Source: Planctomycetota bacterium (GTDB lineage: Bacteria; Planctomycetota; UBA1135; UBA2386). From it: a stretch of DNA of 64,000 nucleotides. The stretch lies in contig CANEYR010000005.1 in NCBI GenBank assembly GCA_947444055.1, positions 50,651 through 114,650 on the forward strand, read 5' to 3'. The notes below the pieces were generated by a model, which was not told the DNA's origin, did no database searches, and was given only the letters and a program-made list of their open reading frames with translations. Position 1 is the stretch's first letter. Each line of letters opens with the position of its first letter. Shown in pieces: positions 17,228-27,483 of the stretch. Made by a program: the position numbers and the translations under genes.

Positions 17228-18040
17228 ATGATCCATCCGACCGCCGCCGTGCATCCTGAAGTCGTCGTGCCGCCCAGCGTGCACATTGGCGCCTTCGCCA
17301 TCGTCGAAGCGGGCGTCACCCTCGGGGAAGGCTGCGTCATCGGCGACCACGCCATCGTGCGCAGCGGCAGCGAACTCGGCGCCGGCGTCATGGTCGACAG
17401 CTTCGTAGTCGTCGGCGGCCAGCCGCAGATGCGTGGTTCGGCGCCGGCGGCGGTGGGCCGAGTTCGCATCGGCGCGCGGTCGGTGCTGCGCGAAGGCGTC
17501 ACCGTTAATCGCCCGACACAGCAAAACGGCATCACCGTGGTCGGCGAAGACTGCATGCTGATGGCGAACAGCCACGTCGGCCACGACAGCCAGGTCGGCA
17601 ACCAGGTCACGCTCGCCAACAACGTCATGCTGGCGGGCCACGTGCACATCGGCGACGGCTCGTTCCTTGGTGGTGGAGCCGGCGTGCACCAGTTTGTCCG
17701 TATCGGTTGCGGGGTGATGATCGGCGGCAACGCGTCGATCTCGTACGACGTGCCGCCCTATGCGATCGCCGCCGAACGCAACCAGATCTGCGGTCTCAAC
17801 GTGGTTGGACTGCGGCGCAGCAAGATGGCGTCGTCCGCGATCGCTGACCTCAAGCAGTGTTACCACGCGATCTACGCCGGGCCTGGCGACCTGCGGGCGC
17901 GGGCCGAGCGGGTGCTGGCGGAGGCGCAGTTCGGCAGTGAGCCAGCCGGTCGGCGCTTCCTTGAGTTCTTCGTCGGCGGCAAGCGCGGGTTTGCGCGCAC
18001 ACGCCAACGTGGTGGCGACGAAGCGAGCGAAGGCGAGTAG
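17228..18040 (+). CDS. lpxA: UDP-N-acetylglucosamine O-acyltransferase (LpxA-like, left-handed beta helix)
   Basis: 270 residues from ATG 17228 (MIHPTAAVHPEVVVPPSVHIG). Hexapeptide repeats run through the first 190 residues. The catalytic region MANSHVGHDSQVGNQVTLANN contains the likely catalytic His119, equivalent to the histidine of E. coli LpxA in its AHD segment. GGGAGVHQFVRIG and PPYAIAAERNQICGLNVVGLRR follow, then a helical C-terminal domain. It should start lipid A synthesis by acylating UDP-GlcNAc, implying an outer membrane with lipid A-like glycolipid. A sugar-nucleotide acyltransferase of another pathway is less likely given the NQICGLNVVGLRR signature. Other lpx genes are not present here. 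Confidence 0.9.
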   Translation: MIHPTAAVHPEVVVPPSVHIGAFAIVEAGVTLGEGCVIGDHAIVRSGSELGAGVMVDSFVVVGGQPQMRGSAPAAVGRVRIGARSVLREGVTVNRPTQQNGITVVGEDCMLMANSHVGHDSQVGNQVTLANNVMLAGHVHIGDGSFLGGGAGVHQFVRIGCGVMIGGNASISYDVPPYAIAAERNQICGLNVVGLRRSKMASSAIADLKQCYHAIYAGPGDLRARAERVLAEAQFGSEPAGRRFLEFFVGGKRGFARTRQRGGDEASEGE

Positions 18041-18049
18041 AGCGGTCGG

Positions 18050-19780
18050 CTAGCTGGCTGTCGCCGTCGGTCCGTGGTGTCGACGGGTGCAGCCGACCAC
18101 CGCCCCGATGCCAACACACGCCACCGCCCCAATCAGGTTGTACCAAAGGAAGGCGATGTGCATCGTGAAGTGCACGGCGAACGTCGCGCCAAGACCACCG
18201 AGCAGGCCAGCCGTCGCCGCCGCACCGTGGGCGCCCTTCACGAACAGAGCGAGCAAGAAGACGCCGAGGATGCTGCCGTAGAAGAAGGAACCGATCTCGT
18301 TGACCTTCTCGAGCAGCGGCCCGTCGCCGAGGGTGACCGCGAAGCCGGTAGCCGCCAGGCCCCAAAACCACATCACGATGCGGCTGATGCGCACCGAGCG
18401 CACGCCGTCCTCGCTCGGCGACAACCAGCGTCGGTAGAAGTCGATCATCGTGGCCGACGTCAGCGAGCTGAGGGCGCCGGCCGCACTGCTGATCGCCGCG
18501 GCGAAGATGGCGGCGATCATCAGGCCGAGGATGGGCTTGGGCAGTTCGCGGAACAGGTAGTCGGTGAAGATGTAGTTGCTGTCCTTCTGCCGTTCGGGAT
18601 CGGGTTGCGCCAACTTGCGCGCGGTGGCTCGAGCCTTGGTGGCGGCGATCGTCGCGGCCTGCAGGTTGGCGATGGCGGTGGTGTCGCCGCCAGCCACTTG
18701 CAGCATCGCGGCGCGCCGATCGGTGCTGGCCTGCTCATGGGCGATCTGTGCGGCATCGAACTGCACGCGGGCGTCGCCTTGCAGCGCCGTCGCGCGCACT
18801 TGGTGGTCGGGATCAAACAGCAGCGGCTCTTTGCCGAGGCTGTGGTGCACGAACAGCAGGCCACCGAGCAGCAGCACCAACAGTTGCAGCGGGATCTTGG
18901 TGAAGGCCGACATCAGCAGCGCGCGGCGGGAGGCGTCCACGGACTTGCTGGTGAGCAGGCTCTGCACCTGCACCTGGTCGCAACCGAAGTAGCTAAGGAA
19001 CAGGAAGAGCTGGCCGAACAGGCCGGTCCACAAGTTGTACTTGTCGGACCAGAACGAAGTCGCTTGCTCGGCGACGTTGCGCGCGGGGGTCAGCGTCCAC
19101 GCTGGGTTCGTCACTTCGACCGCGTTCAACTTGCCGGTGGCGCCGAGGTCCGCGAACACACCGCCGAAGCCGATCTGCGCCACCGTGTCCCACAGCAAGA
19201 GGGCGAGGCAGGCGACGATGCCAATGACGATGATCACCATCTGCTTGACGTCGGTCCACACCACGCCGCCGACGCCGCCAACCACCGTGTAGGCCGTGGT
19301 GACGACGCCCGTGACGATCACCATCGGCGTGATCGAGATGCCCGTCATCGCCGAGAACACGACGGCCGGGGCGTAGAGCACGACCGCGAACGCGAGGCAG
19401 CGCGAAACCAGGAACGTCAGGCTGGTCAGCGTGCGGGTGACCGGACCAAAGCGCCGTTCCAAGTACTCATAGGCAGTGAGGATCGGGTGCTGCCGGTACA
19501 TAGGCACGAACCAGATGCACAAGATCACCATCGCGAACGGCAGTGCGAAGTAGACCTGCACCCATTCGAGGCCGCCCTCGTAGCCCATGCCGACGCCGCC
19601 GATCAGAGTGATCGCCGACAACTGCGTCGCCATGACCGACAGGCCGGCTGCCCACCACGGAATGCTGCGGCCGGCCGCGAAGAAGCCTTCCATCGTCTTG
19701 GCACCCGCGGTGCGGCGCACGCCGTCCCAGATGGTGTAGGCGGTGACCAACAGGAAGACCGCCCAGGCGACGAGGGTCAT
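18050..19780 (-). CDS. Sodium:solute symporter (SSS family)
   Basis: 576 residues, about 13 membrane helices. Family motifs include GFFAAGRSIPWWAAGLSVMATQLSAITLIGG, YEYLERRFGPVTRTL, YTVVGGVGGVVWTDVKQMV and AAIFAAAISSAAGALSSLTSATMIDFYR. Between about residues 325 and 425 there is a long hydrophilic, helix-prone insert (HEQASTDRRAAMLQ, ATKARATARKLAQ) not common in the family. The transported solute is not predictable. Its ATG at 19780 overlaps the TGA of the small membrane protein gene, so the two form a unit. It converges on lpxA with only 9 bp between the stops. Confidence 0.93.
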   Translation of the reverse strand: MTLVAWAVFLLVTAYTIWDGVRRTAGAKTMEGFFAAGRSIPWWAAGLSVMATQLSAITLIGGVGMGYEGGLEWVQVYFALPFAMVILCIWFVPMYRQHPILTAYEYLERRFGPVTRTLTSLTFLVSRCLAFAVVLYAPAVVFSAMTGISITPMVIVTGVVTTAYTVVGGVGGVVWTDVKQMVIIVIGIVACLALLLWDTVAQIGFGGVFADLGATGKLNAVEVTNPAWTLTPARNVAEQATSFWSDKYNLWTGLFGQLFLFLSYFGCDQVQVQSLLTSKSVDASRRALLMSAFTKIPLQLLVLLLGGLLFVHHSLGKEPLLFDPDHQVRATALQGDARVQFDAAQIAHEQASTDRRAAMLQVAGGDTTAIANLQAATIAATKARATARKLAQPDPERQKDSNYIFTDYLFRELPKPILGLMIAAIFAAAISSAAGALSSLTSATMIDFYRRWLSPSEDGVRSVRISRIVMWFWGLAATGFAVTLGDGPLLEKVNEIGSFFYGSILGVFLLALFVKGAHGAAATAGLLGGLGATFAVHFTMHIAFLWYNLIGAVACVGIGAVVGCTRRHHGPTATAS

Positions 19781-19941
19781 CGCGCGCTCCCGAGTGGGGT
19801 GTTGCAGGTCGCCGTGAGCACCCACAGGCAGGCGATGACCAGTACCGCCAGGACCAGCGTCAACGTGTAGGTGCGCGCCCAACTACCGAAGGGCGGCGGC
19901 GGGTCAACCGGAGTGTTGGTGGAGACGTCGACCATGCCCAT
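19777..19941 (-). CDS. Small membrane protein paired with SSS symporter
   Basis: About 54 residues from ATG 19941 (ATG 19935 also possible) with one membrane helix (TYTLTLVLAVLVIACLWVLTA). Its TGA overlaps the symporter ATG (ATGA), so the two are translationally coupled. Small one-helix or two-helix proteins are known beside some SSS symporters, for example YhdT beside PanF; this one shows no direct match I can claim. A palindrome GCGAAC-C-GTTCGC lies at 19943-19955, right at its start. Confidence 0.7.
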   Translation of the reverse strand: MGMVDVSTNTPVDPPPPFGSWARTYTLTLVLAVLVIACLWVLTATCNTPLGSAR

Positions 19942-20031
19942 AGCGAACCGTTCGCGTGCACTGCGGTCCACTGCGAGGCGGTTTCCTGCGTGTGGTAGTC
20001 GCTGTCTCGTTGCCTATGCTGGCCGCGCGCG

Positions 20032-22211
20032 ATGACTGATCCGATCTACGAAAATCTGAACGAAGAGCAAGCGGCGGCCGTGGCCCACGGGGCGGGGCCG
20101 CTGATGGTGTTGGCCGGCGCTGGTTCGGGCAAGACGCGCGTGGTCACGCGCCGCATCGCGCGGTTGCTGCGCGACGGGGTGCGGCCAAACCAGATCCTGG
20201 CGATGACGTTCACCAACAAGGCCGCTGGGGAAATGGCGCATCGCGTCGAACAACTCGGCGGCGGCTACGTACGGGTCGCGACCTTCCATTCGGCGTGCGC
20301 GCGCTTCCTGCGGGCCGATGGCAATCGCCTGGGTTTCTCGCCCGACTTCTCGATCTACGACACGCACGATCGCGATGCCGTCATCAAGGAACTGCTGGAG
20401 GACATCGGGGTTGGCAGCGCCAAGGTCAAGCCATCGCAGGTCGGACAGTGGATCAGCAAGTTGAAGAACGCCGCGATGAAGCCAGGCGACATGGGCGGCG
20501 GCGATGACATCTCGCGGCTGGTTGAGCGCTTGTGGACGCCGTACCACGAACGTATGCACAAGCAGGGGGCGATGGATTTCGACGACCTGCTCGGCAACTT
20601 CCTGCAGATCCTGCGCGAGTTCCCCGACGTCGCCGAGCGCTACCAGGCGCGTTATCCGTGGTTGTTGGTCGACGAGTTTCAGGACACCAACCGCGTGCAG
20701 TTCGATCTGGTGAAGTTGCTGTGCCCTGCCCCGGGCAACCTGTGCGTCGTCGGCGATCCGGATCAGTCGATCTATAGCTTTCGTGGCGCCGAGGTGCGCA
20801 ACATCCTCGAGTTCGACCGCGAGTACCCGACGACTACGACCGTGCGGCTGGAGCAAAACTACCGCAGCTCCGCGAACATTCTGCGCGCGGCGGAGACGGT
20901 GATCGCCAACAACACCTTGCGCAAGGACAAGCGCCTGCGCACGACCGCGGCGCCGGGGGCGCCGCTGTTGCGGTTGAAGGCGGGCACGGCCAGCGAAGAA
21001 GCGGTGACGATCATCGATGCCATCCAAGCCCTCGGCGAAGAAGGCGTGGCGTTCGATCAGGTGGCGATCTTCTATCGCGCGCACTGGCTGTCGCGCGGGC
21101 TCGAACAGGCGCTGAAGGACAAGGGCATTCCGTACGAGATCGTCGGTGGGCTGACGTTCTTCGAACGGCGTGAGATCAAGGACTTGCTCGCCTACCTGCG
21201 CGTGCTGGTCAATCCGCTCGACGACGTCAGCATGGCGCGCGTCGCCAACGTGCCGGCGCGAGGGCTGGGCAAAGCCGGACTCGAAAAGCTGCGGCACATC
21301 GCGCAGCACGAAGGCATGTCGCTGCGCGAAGCGATCGGTGAGACGTCGCTGCATGGTGAGTTCGGGCCGAAAGCGAGGAAGGGGCTGGCGGAGCTGGCGC
21401 ACACGCTCGAGCGCGCCAAGTTGGCGGCAGCTAGTGGGGCGCACGCGGCGTTGAAGGTGATTCTCACTGGCACCAACTACCTGCAGCACGCGACGAGTTT
21501 TGGCGATGCCGAGGACAGCACGCGCGAAGAGAACATCGCGGAGCTGGTCAGCGATACCGTGCAATACGACAAGGCGCCGCCGGGGCCGGTCGAGGACGAC
21601 GAGCCGGTGACCGGGCTCTCTGGCTACCTGCAGCACGTGGCGTTGCTGACGTCGGCCGACACCAAGGGCGACGGGCCAGCGGTGCGCATGATGACGGTGC
21701 ATGCCGCCAAGGGGCTCGAGTTCGACCACGTGTTCGTCGTCGGGCTCGAAGAGGGCACGTTCCCGAGCATGCGCGTCACCGACGACCCGGCAGGCCTCGA
21801 AGAAGAGCGGCGGTTGATGTACGTGGCGCTGACCAGAGCAAGGCGCACGTTGTTCTTGAGTTCGGTGCGCGAGCGCATGATCAACGGCGAGACGCAGACG
21901 CTGCGCCCGTCGCGCTTCTTGAAGGAGCTGCCGACCGAAGGGGTCGAGACCTATGCGCCGTCGTGGCGTCGCTACGAAGCCGACGACGATGGCGCTCGCA
22001 GTTCGGGCTGGAGCGTGACGCCTGATCCGGAAGCGCTGGCCGCCCTGCGACCGGGTGCGCGCGTGCGCCACGACATGTACGGCAACGGGGCGGTGCGCCG
22101 ATTGGCTGGGCGCGGCGTCCATGCGCGGGCCGTGGTGCGGTTCGAGGACGGCGTTGAGCGTGAGTTCGTGCTCGAGTACGCGGGCTTGAAGTTGCTCGAG
22201 GACCTGGAGTT

Positions 22212-22215
<4 letters not shown>
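20032..22215 (+). CDS. UvrD/PcrA-type superfamily 1 DNA helicase
   Basis: 727 residues. Walker A is AGAGSGKT (28-35). Other SF1A motifs are TFTNKAAGEMAHR, the DEFQDTN box, VGDPDQSIYSFRGA, RLEQNYRSS, VRMMTVHAAKGLEFDHVF and VALTRARRTLFLS. A C-terminal beta segment (GARVRHDMYGNGAVRRLAGRG, VRFEDGVEREFVL) matches the Tudor-like RNA polymerase-interacting domain of PcrA/UvrD. It is a 3'-5' helicase in repair and in clearing replication or transcription conflicts. The stop overlaps the TTG start of the next gene. A short palindrome lies upstream, but its spacing does not fit the usual LexA box. Confidence 0.93.
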
Positions 22216-23117
<902 letters not shown>

Positions 23118-23123
<6 letters not shown>

Positions 23124-23180
23124 GTCCCGACTGGCTGGGCCCCGACGAGCTGGGCCCCGATTGGCCGAGTCCGATTGGGC
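23118..23180 (+). repeat. Degenerate G/C-rich tandem repeat at a gene end
   Basis: From the TGA at 23121-23123 onward run imperfect units of 14-15 bp of the type GACTGGCTGGGCCCC, GACGAGCTGGGCCCC and GATTGGCCGAGTCC. They fill the gap between the sigma-54 protein and the TonB receptor gene. The repeat begins at the stop codon, like other repeats in this window. Confidence 0.55.
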
Positions 23181-23241
23181 GTGACGCGCGGCGGCCTATT
23201 TTCTGAACCGATGGCGGGACGCTACGTTCCGCGCCACTCGC

Positions 23242-25398
23242 ATGCCGACCTCGTCTCCCCAACCGATCTCTCTCATCTTGGCCGCAGCCGTCGCGGCGAG
23301 TTGGTGCCCGTCGATCTGCCGCGCGCAGGGCACTGCCCAGGATCCGGCCGCCGTGCCGCAGAACCCTGCCACCAAGGTCGTCGTCACGGCCTCGCGCACC
23401 GAACAGGATGCGTTCGACGCCCCGCGCTCGATCGACGTGGTGTCGAGCGACGACTTGGCGCGCGGCCAATTCCGCTCGCTGCCGCAGGCGATGCGGCAGT
23501 TGCCGAGCTTGATGATCCAAGAAACGGCGCCCGGTCAAGGCTCGCCGTTCTTGCGTGGCTTCACGGGCTACAACAACCTGCTGCTGATCGACGGCATCCG
23601 CCTCAACAATTCGACCTTCCGTTCGGGGCCCAACCAGTACTGGTCGACGATCGATCCGCTGTCGCTCGATCGCATCGAAGTGCTGCGCGGCCCGGCCTCG
23701 GCCCTCTACGGCAGTGACGCCGTTGGTGGCACCGTGCAGGTGTTCACGAAGAGCGCCGATCGGTTCGCCAGCCAAGGCGTCGCCTATGGCGGGGCGCTGC
23801 TCGGCCGCTATGGCTCGGCCGAAGACTCGCCGACCGTGCGCGGCGAACTGCAGGTCAGTCTGACGCGGGACGATGGCCTGCGCACTGGGGTGCTGCTGGG
23901 CGGCGACGCGCGCGAGCTTGGCGACATCGAGGGCGGGCGCGCCACCGGCTTGCAGCCAAACACCCAGCACAGTGAGACTGCGATCGACTTGAAGATCGAA
24001 CATTGGCTGGCGACAGACACCAAGCTGGTCTTCCTGCACCAGGAGATGGCGCAGAACAACGTGCCGCGTACGCATGCGACGATTTTCGGGGAGAGCTATG
24101 CCGGCACGACGGTGGGCACCGACCTGCAGCGCGACCTCGACCAGAATCGACGGCTCACTTACCTGCAACTGCACAAGACCGGGATGCTCGGGCCGGTGCA
24201 GGCGATGCACCTGTCGCTGTCGTGGCAGACCCAGCGCGAACTCGAGGACCGCATCACCAGCGCCAACTCCGAACGTTGGCAAGCATTCGAAGTCGGCACC
24301 GTCGGCGCCTTCGCGCAGTTCGAAAGCGACGCGGGCAGCCTTGGTCGTTTGACCTACGGCCTCGACTATTACCACGACAACGTGAACTCCTGGTTCCGTC
24401 GTTCGGGCACGCCGCAGGCGAGCGATCCGATCCAAGGCCAGGTCGCCAATGACGCCAGCTACGACTTGTTGGGTGTGTTCGTGCAGGATGAGCTGCCGAT
24501 CTCCGACGGCCTGCAGGCGCAGTTTGGTCTGCGTTACACATGGGCCGAGGCCGATGCCGACAGCGTGCGCGATCCGTCGAACGCCAAGATTGCGCTGGGC
24601 GACAGTTGGGATGCGCTGACGGCGAACGTGCATCTGCGCGCCACCGTCGCCGCTGGCTGGAACGTATTTGGTGGAGTCAGCCAGGGCTTCCGCGCGCCGT
24701 CGTTGAGCGACCTGTCGAGTTTCGAAGTCGCCCGCAGTGGCGAGCAGGAAGTGCCAACGCCGGGTTTGCAAGAGGAGCAGTATCTCGGCTACGAGGTCGG
24801 CACCAAGGTGCGCCGGGAGTCACTGAGTGGGCAGTTGGCGTGGTACTACACGGACATCGAGGACCAGATCCTGCGCTTCCCGACCGGGGCGACCAACGCG
24901 TCAGGGCAGCCGATCGTCACCAAGGCGAACGTCGGCGAAGGCTATGTGCAGGGCATCGAACTGCAGTACGGCTGGGACCTGCTGACGCGCACGACGCTGT
25001 TTGGCGTCAACAGCTGGCAGTACGGGCGCATTTCGAACTTCAACAACAACGGCACGGTGCGCGGCGAGGAGTTCGTCTCGCGATTGATGCCGTTCACGAC
25101 CATCGTCGGGCTGCGGTGGGAGGACATCGCGGGCCGCTGCCATGCCGTCACTGAGGTCGTGCGGGCCGAGGACGCGGACAAGACGTCGGCTGGTGACAAT
25201 CGCGACACCCAACGCATTCCGCCGGGCGGCACGCCTGGCTACACGACCTGGAATCTGCGCTGCGGCTGGCAGCTCGATGACCGCACCGATCTCGAGCTGG
25301 CCTGCGAGAACATCACGGACGTCGACTACCGCGTGCACGGTTCGGGCAGCAATGGGCTTGGCCGCAACTTCGTGATCGGCATGCGCGTGGTGTTCTAG
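23242..25398 (+). CDS. TonB-dependent outer membrane receptor
   Basis: 718 residues with an N-terminal signal sequence (ISLILAAAVAASWCPSICRAQ). Residues 46-160 form the plug, with TKVVVTASRTEQDAFDAPRSIDVVSS near a TonB-box-like start, LPSLMIQETAPGQGSPFLRGF, LIDGIRLNNSTFRSGPN and VLRGPASALYGSDAVGGTVQVFTK. The remainder is a 22-strand barrel ending in LGRNFVIGMRVVF with a terminal aromatic residue. It should import a siderophore, vitamin or sugar across the outer membrane. No cobalamin riboswitch or iron transport neighbours are visible, so the ligand is open. It supports a diderm envelope. Confidence 0.93.
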   Translation: MPTSSPQPISLILAAAVAASWCPSICRAQGTAQDPAAVPQNPATKVVVTASRTEQDAFDAPRSIDVVSSDDLARGQFRSLPQAMRQLPSLMIQETAPGQGSPFLRGFTGYNNLLLIDGIRLNNSTFRSGPNQYWSTIDPLSLDRIEVLRGPASALYGSDAVGGTVQVFTKSADRFASQGVAYGGALLGRYGSAEDSPTVRGELQVSLTRDDGLRTGVLLGGDARELGDIEGGRATGLQPNTQHSETAIDLKIEHWLATDTKLVFLHQEMAQNNVPRTHATIFGESYAGTTVGTDLQRDLDQNRRLTYLQLHKTGMLGPVQAMHLSLSWQTQRELEDRITSANSERWQAFEVGTVGAFAQFESDAGSLGRLTYGLDYYHDNVNSWFRRSGTPQASDPIQGQVANDASYDLLGVFVQDELPISDGLQAQFGLRYTWAEADADSVRDPSNAKIALGDSWDALTANVHLRATVAAGWNVFGGVSQGFRAPSLSDLSSFEVARSGEQEVPTPGLQEEQYLGYEVGTKVRRESLSGQLAWYYTDIEDQILRFPTGATNASGQPIVTKANVGEGYVQGIELQYGWDLLTRTTLFGVNSWQYGRISNFNNNGTVRGEEFVSRLMPFTTIVGLRWEDIAGRCHAVTEVVRAEDADKTSAGDNRDTQRIPPGGTPGYTTWNLRCGWQLDDRTDLELACENITDVDYRVHGSGSNGLGRNFVIGMRVVF

Positions 25399-25424
25399 AA
25401 GCAGCACGCAAGCCAGTCCCGCAA

Positions 25425-25439
25425 CGAGCCTTTGGCTCG
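25425..25439 (+). terminator. Hairpin after TonB receptor gene
   Basis: A 6-bp stem CGAGCC/GGCTCG with a TTT loop lies 27 bp after the receptor stop and before the coiled-coil gene. There is no U-tract, as is common for hairpins in GC-rich genomes. It is a candidate terminator only. Confidence 0.4.
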
Positions 25440-25521
25440 GCCTGGCGTCTCAAGTTCGTGCCGCTGAAGACCGAAAAGTGGCCTGTGCCGGTGCCTTCTC
25501 ATGGTGCCGTCCCGGGAGCGC

Positions 25522-26358
25522 ATGAAATCGGTCAACGAGATCAAAGAAGCCCTGTCGGCGCGTTCGCGAACCGCGACTCTTGATGAGTTGCGCGACGAAG
25601 GCCGCAAGCGCGTACGGCTGATTCGCGCCGAGCACGTCGCGGCGATGATCTCGGAGGCCGTGCATTCGGCGATCGAGCAGTCGGGGCTGGTGGCTCCGGC
25701 GGAAGTCGAAAAGCTCGTCGACAAGAGTCGCCAAGAGTTCCGCGCGATCCTGCGCGAGCGGGAACAGGAGCAACAGCGCGCGCACGACAACGAGCAGGCG
25801 CTGCAAGAACGCGAGCAGCAGCTCGCCGAGTTGAAGCAGAGTTTCGCGGACGTGGCGCAGTCGCTGGCTTCGACGCAAGCGATGTTGGCGCAGGCCAAGG
25901 CGGAGATGGAATCGGTGCGCAGCGACGCGGCAAAGGCCGTGGCGGCAGCGCAGGCCGTGCCGGCCCCGGTTGCGGCGCCAGCTCCCGCGCCAGCAGCCGC
26001 GGCGCCAAGCCACGACCTGCTGTTCTCGCTGGTTCAGGAGATGGCCAACATGAAGGCCAGCATGATGCACCAGCAGGCGACGGCCCAGGCGCTTGCACCG
26101 GCGGCATCGGTTCCCGACTTCTCCGCGGCGATCGAGAAACTGACGGGTTCGCTCAACGACCGGTTGGAAAAGCTGGGCAAGAAGATGGGCGTCAGTGCGG
26201 CGGTCACCAGTGATGCGCCCGTTGACTTCGGCAGCATGTTCAAGGACTCGGACAAGGAGCTTGAGTCGAACATGAACAACATCGAGATCAAGCAGAAGAC
26301 GGGTGGCGGCATCGCTGCGAACCTGGCGCGCTTGAAGAAACTCAAGGGCGGCGGCTAG
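25522..26358 (+). CDS. Coiled-coil protein, partner of actin-like ATPase
   Basis: About 278 residues from ATG 25522; ATG 25501 would add seven residues. The first 75 residues are helical and charged (MKSVNEIKEALSARSRT, RLIRAEHVAAMISEAVHSAI). Residues 75-140 form a heptad-rich coiled coil full of Glu/Gln/Arg. An Ala-Pro linker (about 143-165) follows, then a helical segment (LVQEMANMKASMMHQQ), a second short coiled coil (AAIEKLTGSLNDRLEKLGKK) and a basic tail (GGGIAANLARLKKLKGGG). I do not recognise the family. It sits 45 bp before the actin-like gene on the same strand, so a structural or adaptor role with that ATPase is inferred. Confidence 0.85.
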   Translation: MKSVNEIKEALSARSRTATLDELRDEGRKRVRLIRAEHVAAMISEAVHSAIEQSGLVAPAEVEKLVDKSRQEFRAILREREQEQQRAHDNEQALQEREQQLAELKQSFADVAQSLASTQAMLAQAKAEMESVRSDAAKAVAAAQAVPAPVAAPAPAPAAAAPSHDLLFSLVQEMANMKASMMHQQATAQALAPAASVPDFSAAIEKLTGSLNDRLEKLGKKMGVSAAVTSDAPVDFGSMFKDSDKELESNMNNIEIKQKTGGGIAANLARLKKLKGGG

Positions 26359-26403
26359 CCGTTCTCACACCCAATCCACTCCACGGGAGCAAGACGAAGA
26401 GCC

Positions 26404-27444
26404 ATGACGCAGAACAAGATCGATTCTAAGGCGGACCAAGTTGCTGAGACGGCCGTTGCCCTGGGCAAGGGCCTCGACGTTGGTACTGCGAATCTCGCCG
26501 CCGCCGTGCAGAACGACGAAGGTGGCATCACGGTGACCGTGGAGCGCAACGCGTTCCTCGACATCCCGAGCGACGTCTACAGCAAGAACATGCTGACGAA
26601 GCTCAAGGTGCCTTATGTCGTGCACAACGGCAAGCTCGTCGTCATCGGCGAAGCTGCCTTTGAGCTCGCCAACGTGTTCGGTCGTGAGACGCGTCGCCCG
26701 ATGTGCGATGGCCTCATCAGCCCGAACGAGCAGGACGCGCTGCCGATGATGAAGATGATCATCCAGAAGATCCTGGGTGAGCCGCGGGTGCAGGGCGAGA
26801 ACTGCTACTTCTGCGTGCCCGCGCCGTCGCTCGACGTCGACAACAACGTCGTCTACCACCAAGGCCTGTTCGAGAGCCTGATCAACAAGCTCGGCTACAA
26901 GGCGCACGCAGTCAACGAAGCGCACGCGGTCGTGTTTGCAGAGTTGGCTGAGAATGACTTCACCGGCATCGGCCTGTCGTTCGGTGGTGGCATGGCGAAT
27001 GCGTGCATCACCTACAAGTCGATCCCGTGCCTGTCGTTCTCGGTCGCGCGCGGCGGCGACTGGATCGACAAGAACGTCGCCAACGTGCTCGGCTGCCCGC
27101 GCAGCAAGGCGGCGCATATCAAGGAGCGCGGCATCGACATCCGCGACCCGAAGAGCCGCGAGGAAGAGGCGGTCGCGATCTACTACCGGAGCCTGATCAG
27201 CTACGTGCTGGCGAACATCAAGGCGCGCTTTGAGTCCGGCCAGAACATGCCGAGCTTCCAGAACCCAATCGACATCGTCTGTGCCGGCGGCACGTCGATG
27301 GTCGGTGGCTTCATCGAGGTCTTCCGCGACGAGTTCGCGAAGATCGACTTCCCGCTGCCCGTCGGGCGCATCTTCCGCAGTGAAGAAGCCCTGACCGCAG
27401 TCGCCAAAGGCTGCCTCGTCGCCGCCGCCATCGGCGAAAGCTGA
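26404..27444 (+). CDS. Divergent actin/MreB/Hsp70-superfamily ATPase
   Basis: 346 residues. Actin-fold motifs can be followed in order: phosphate-1 GLDVGTANLAAAV (about 23-35), connect-1 VNEAHAVVFAE (170-180), phosphate-2 GLSFGGGMANACI (190-202), connect-2 ARGGDWIDKNVANVLG (215-230) and the adenosine motif IVCAGGTSMVGGFIE (291-305). In phosphate-2 the usual Asp before the hydrophobic residue and GGG is Ser191. That Asp normally positions the magnesium and water, so hydrolysis may be altered. It is not a standard MreB: the membrane-insertion and sequence features differ, and mreC/mreD are not beside it. It is possibly a filament-forming or scaffold protein acting with the coiled-coil protein upstream. 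A convergent amidase gene follows. Confidence 0.88.
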   Translation: MTQNKIDSKADQVAETAVALGKGLDVGTANLAAAVQNDEGGITVTVERNAFLDIPSDVYSKNMLTKLKVPYVVHNGKLVVIGEAAFELANVFGRETRRPMCDGLISPNEQDALPMMKMIIQKILGEPRVQGENCYFCVPAPSLDVDNNVVYHQGLFESLINKLGYKAHAVNEAHAVVFAELAENDFTGIGLSFGGGMANACITYKSIPCLSFSVARGGDWIDKNVANVLGCPRSKAAHIKERGIDIRDPKSREEEAVAIYYRSLISYVLANIKARFESGQNMPSFQNPIDIVCAGGTSMVGGFIEVFRDEFAKIDFPLPVGRIFRSEEALTAVAKGCLVAAAIGES

Positions 27445-27463
27445 GCGAGCGAGGCTGACGGCG

Positions 27464-27480
27464 CGGGGTTGCGAGCCCCG
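27464..27480. terminator. Bidirectional hairpin between convergent genes
   Basis: A stem of CGGGGTT against AGCCCCG with a short loop lies in the 39-bp gap between the stops of the actin-like gene and the amidase gene. One T-G wobble is included. It could stop transcription from both sides. No U-tract is present. Confidence 0.45.
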
Positions 27481-27483
27481 GGT

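Noticed and set aside
19943..19955. LexA box upstream of the UvrD-type helicase
   Set aside because: GCGAAC-C-GTTCGC has a 1-bp spacer; known boxes of this half-site type have 4 bp. It is also at the start of the opposite gene.
20014..22122. 702-codon minus-strand open frame opposite the UvrD helicase
   Set aside because: Shadow of a strongly conserved helicase.
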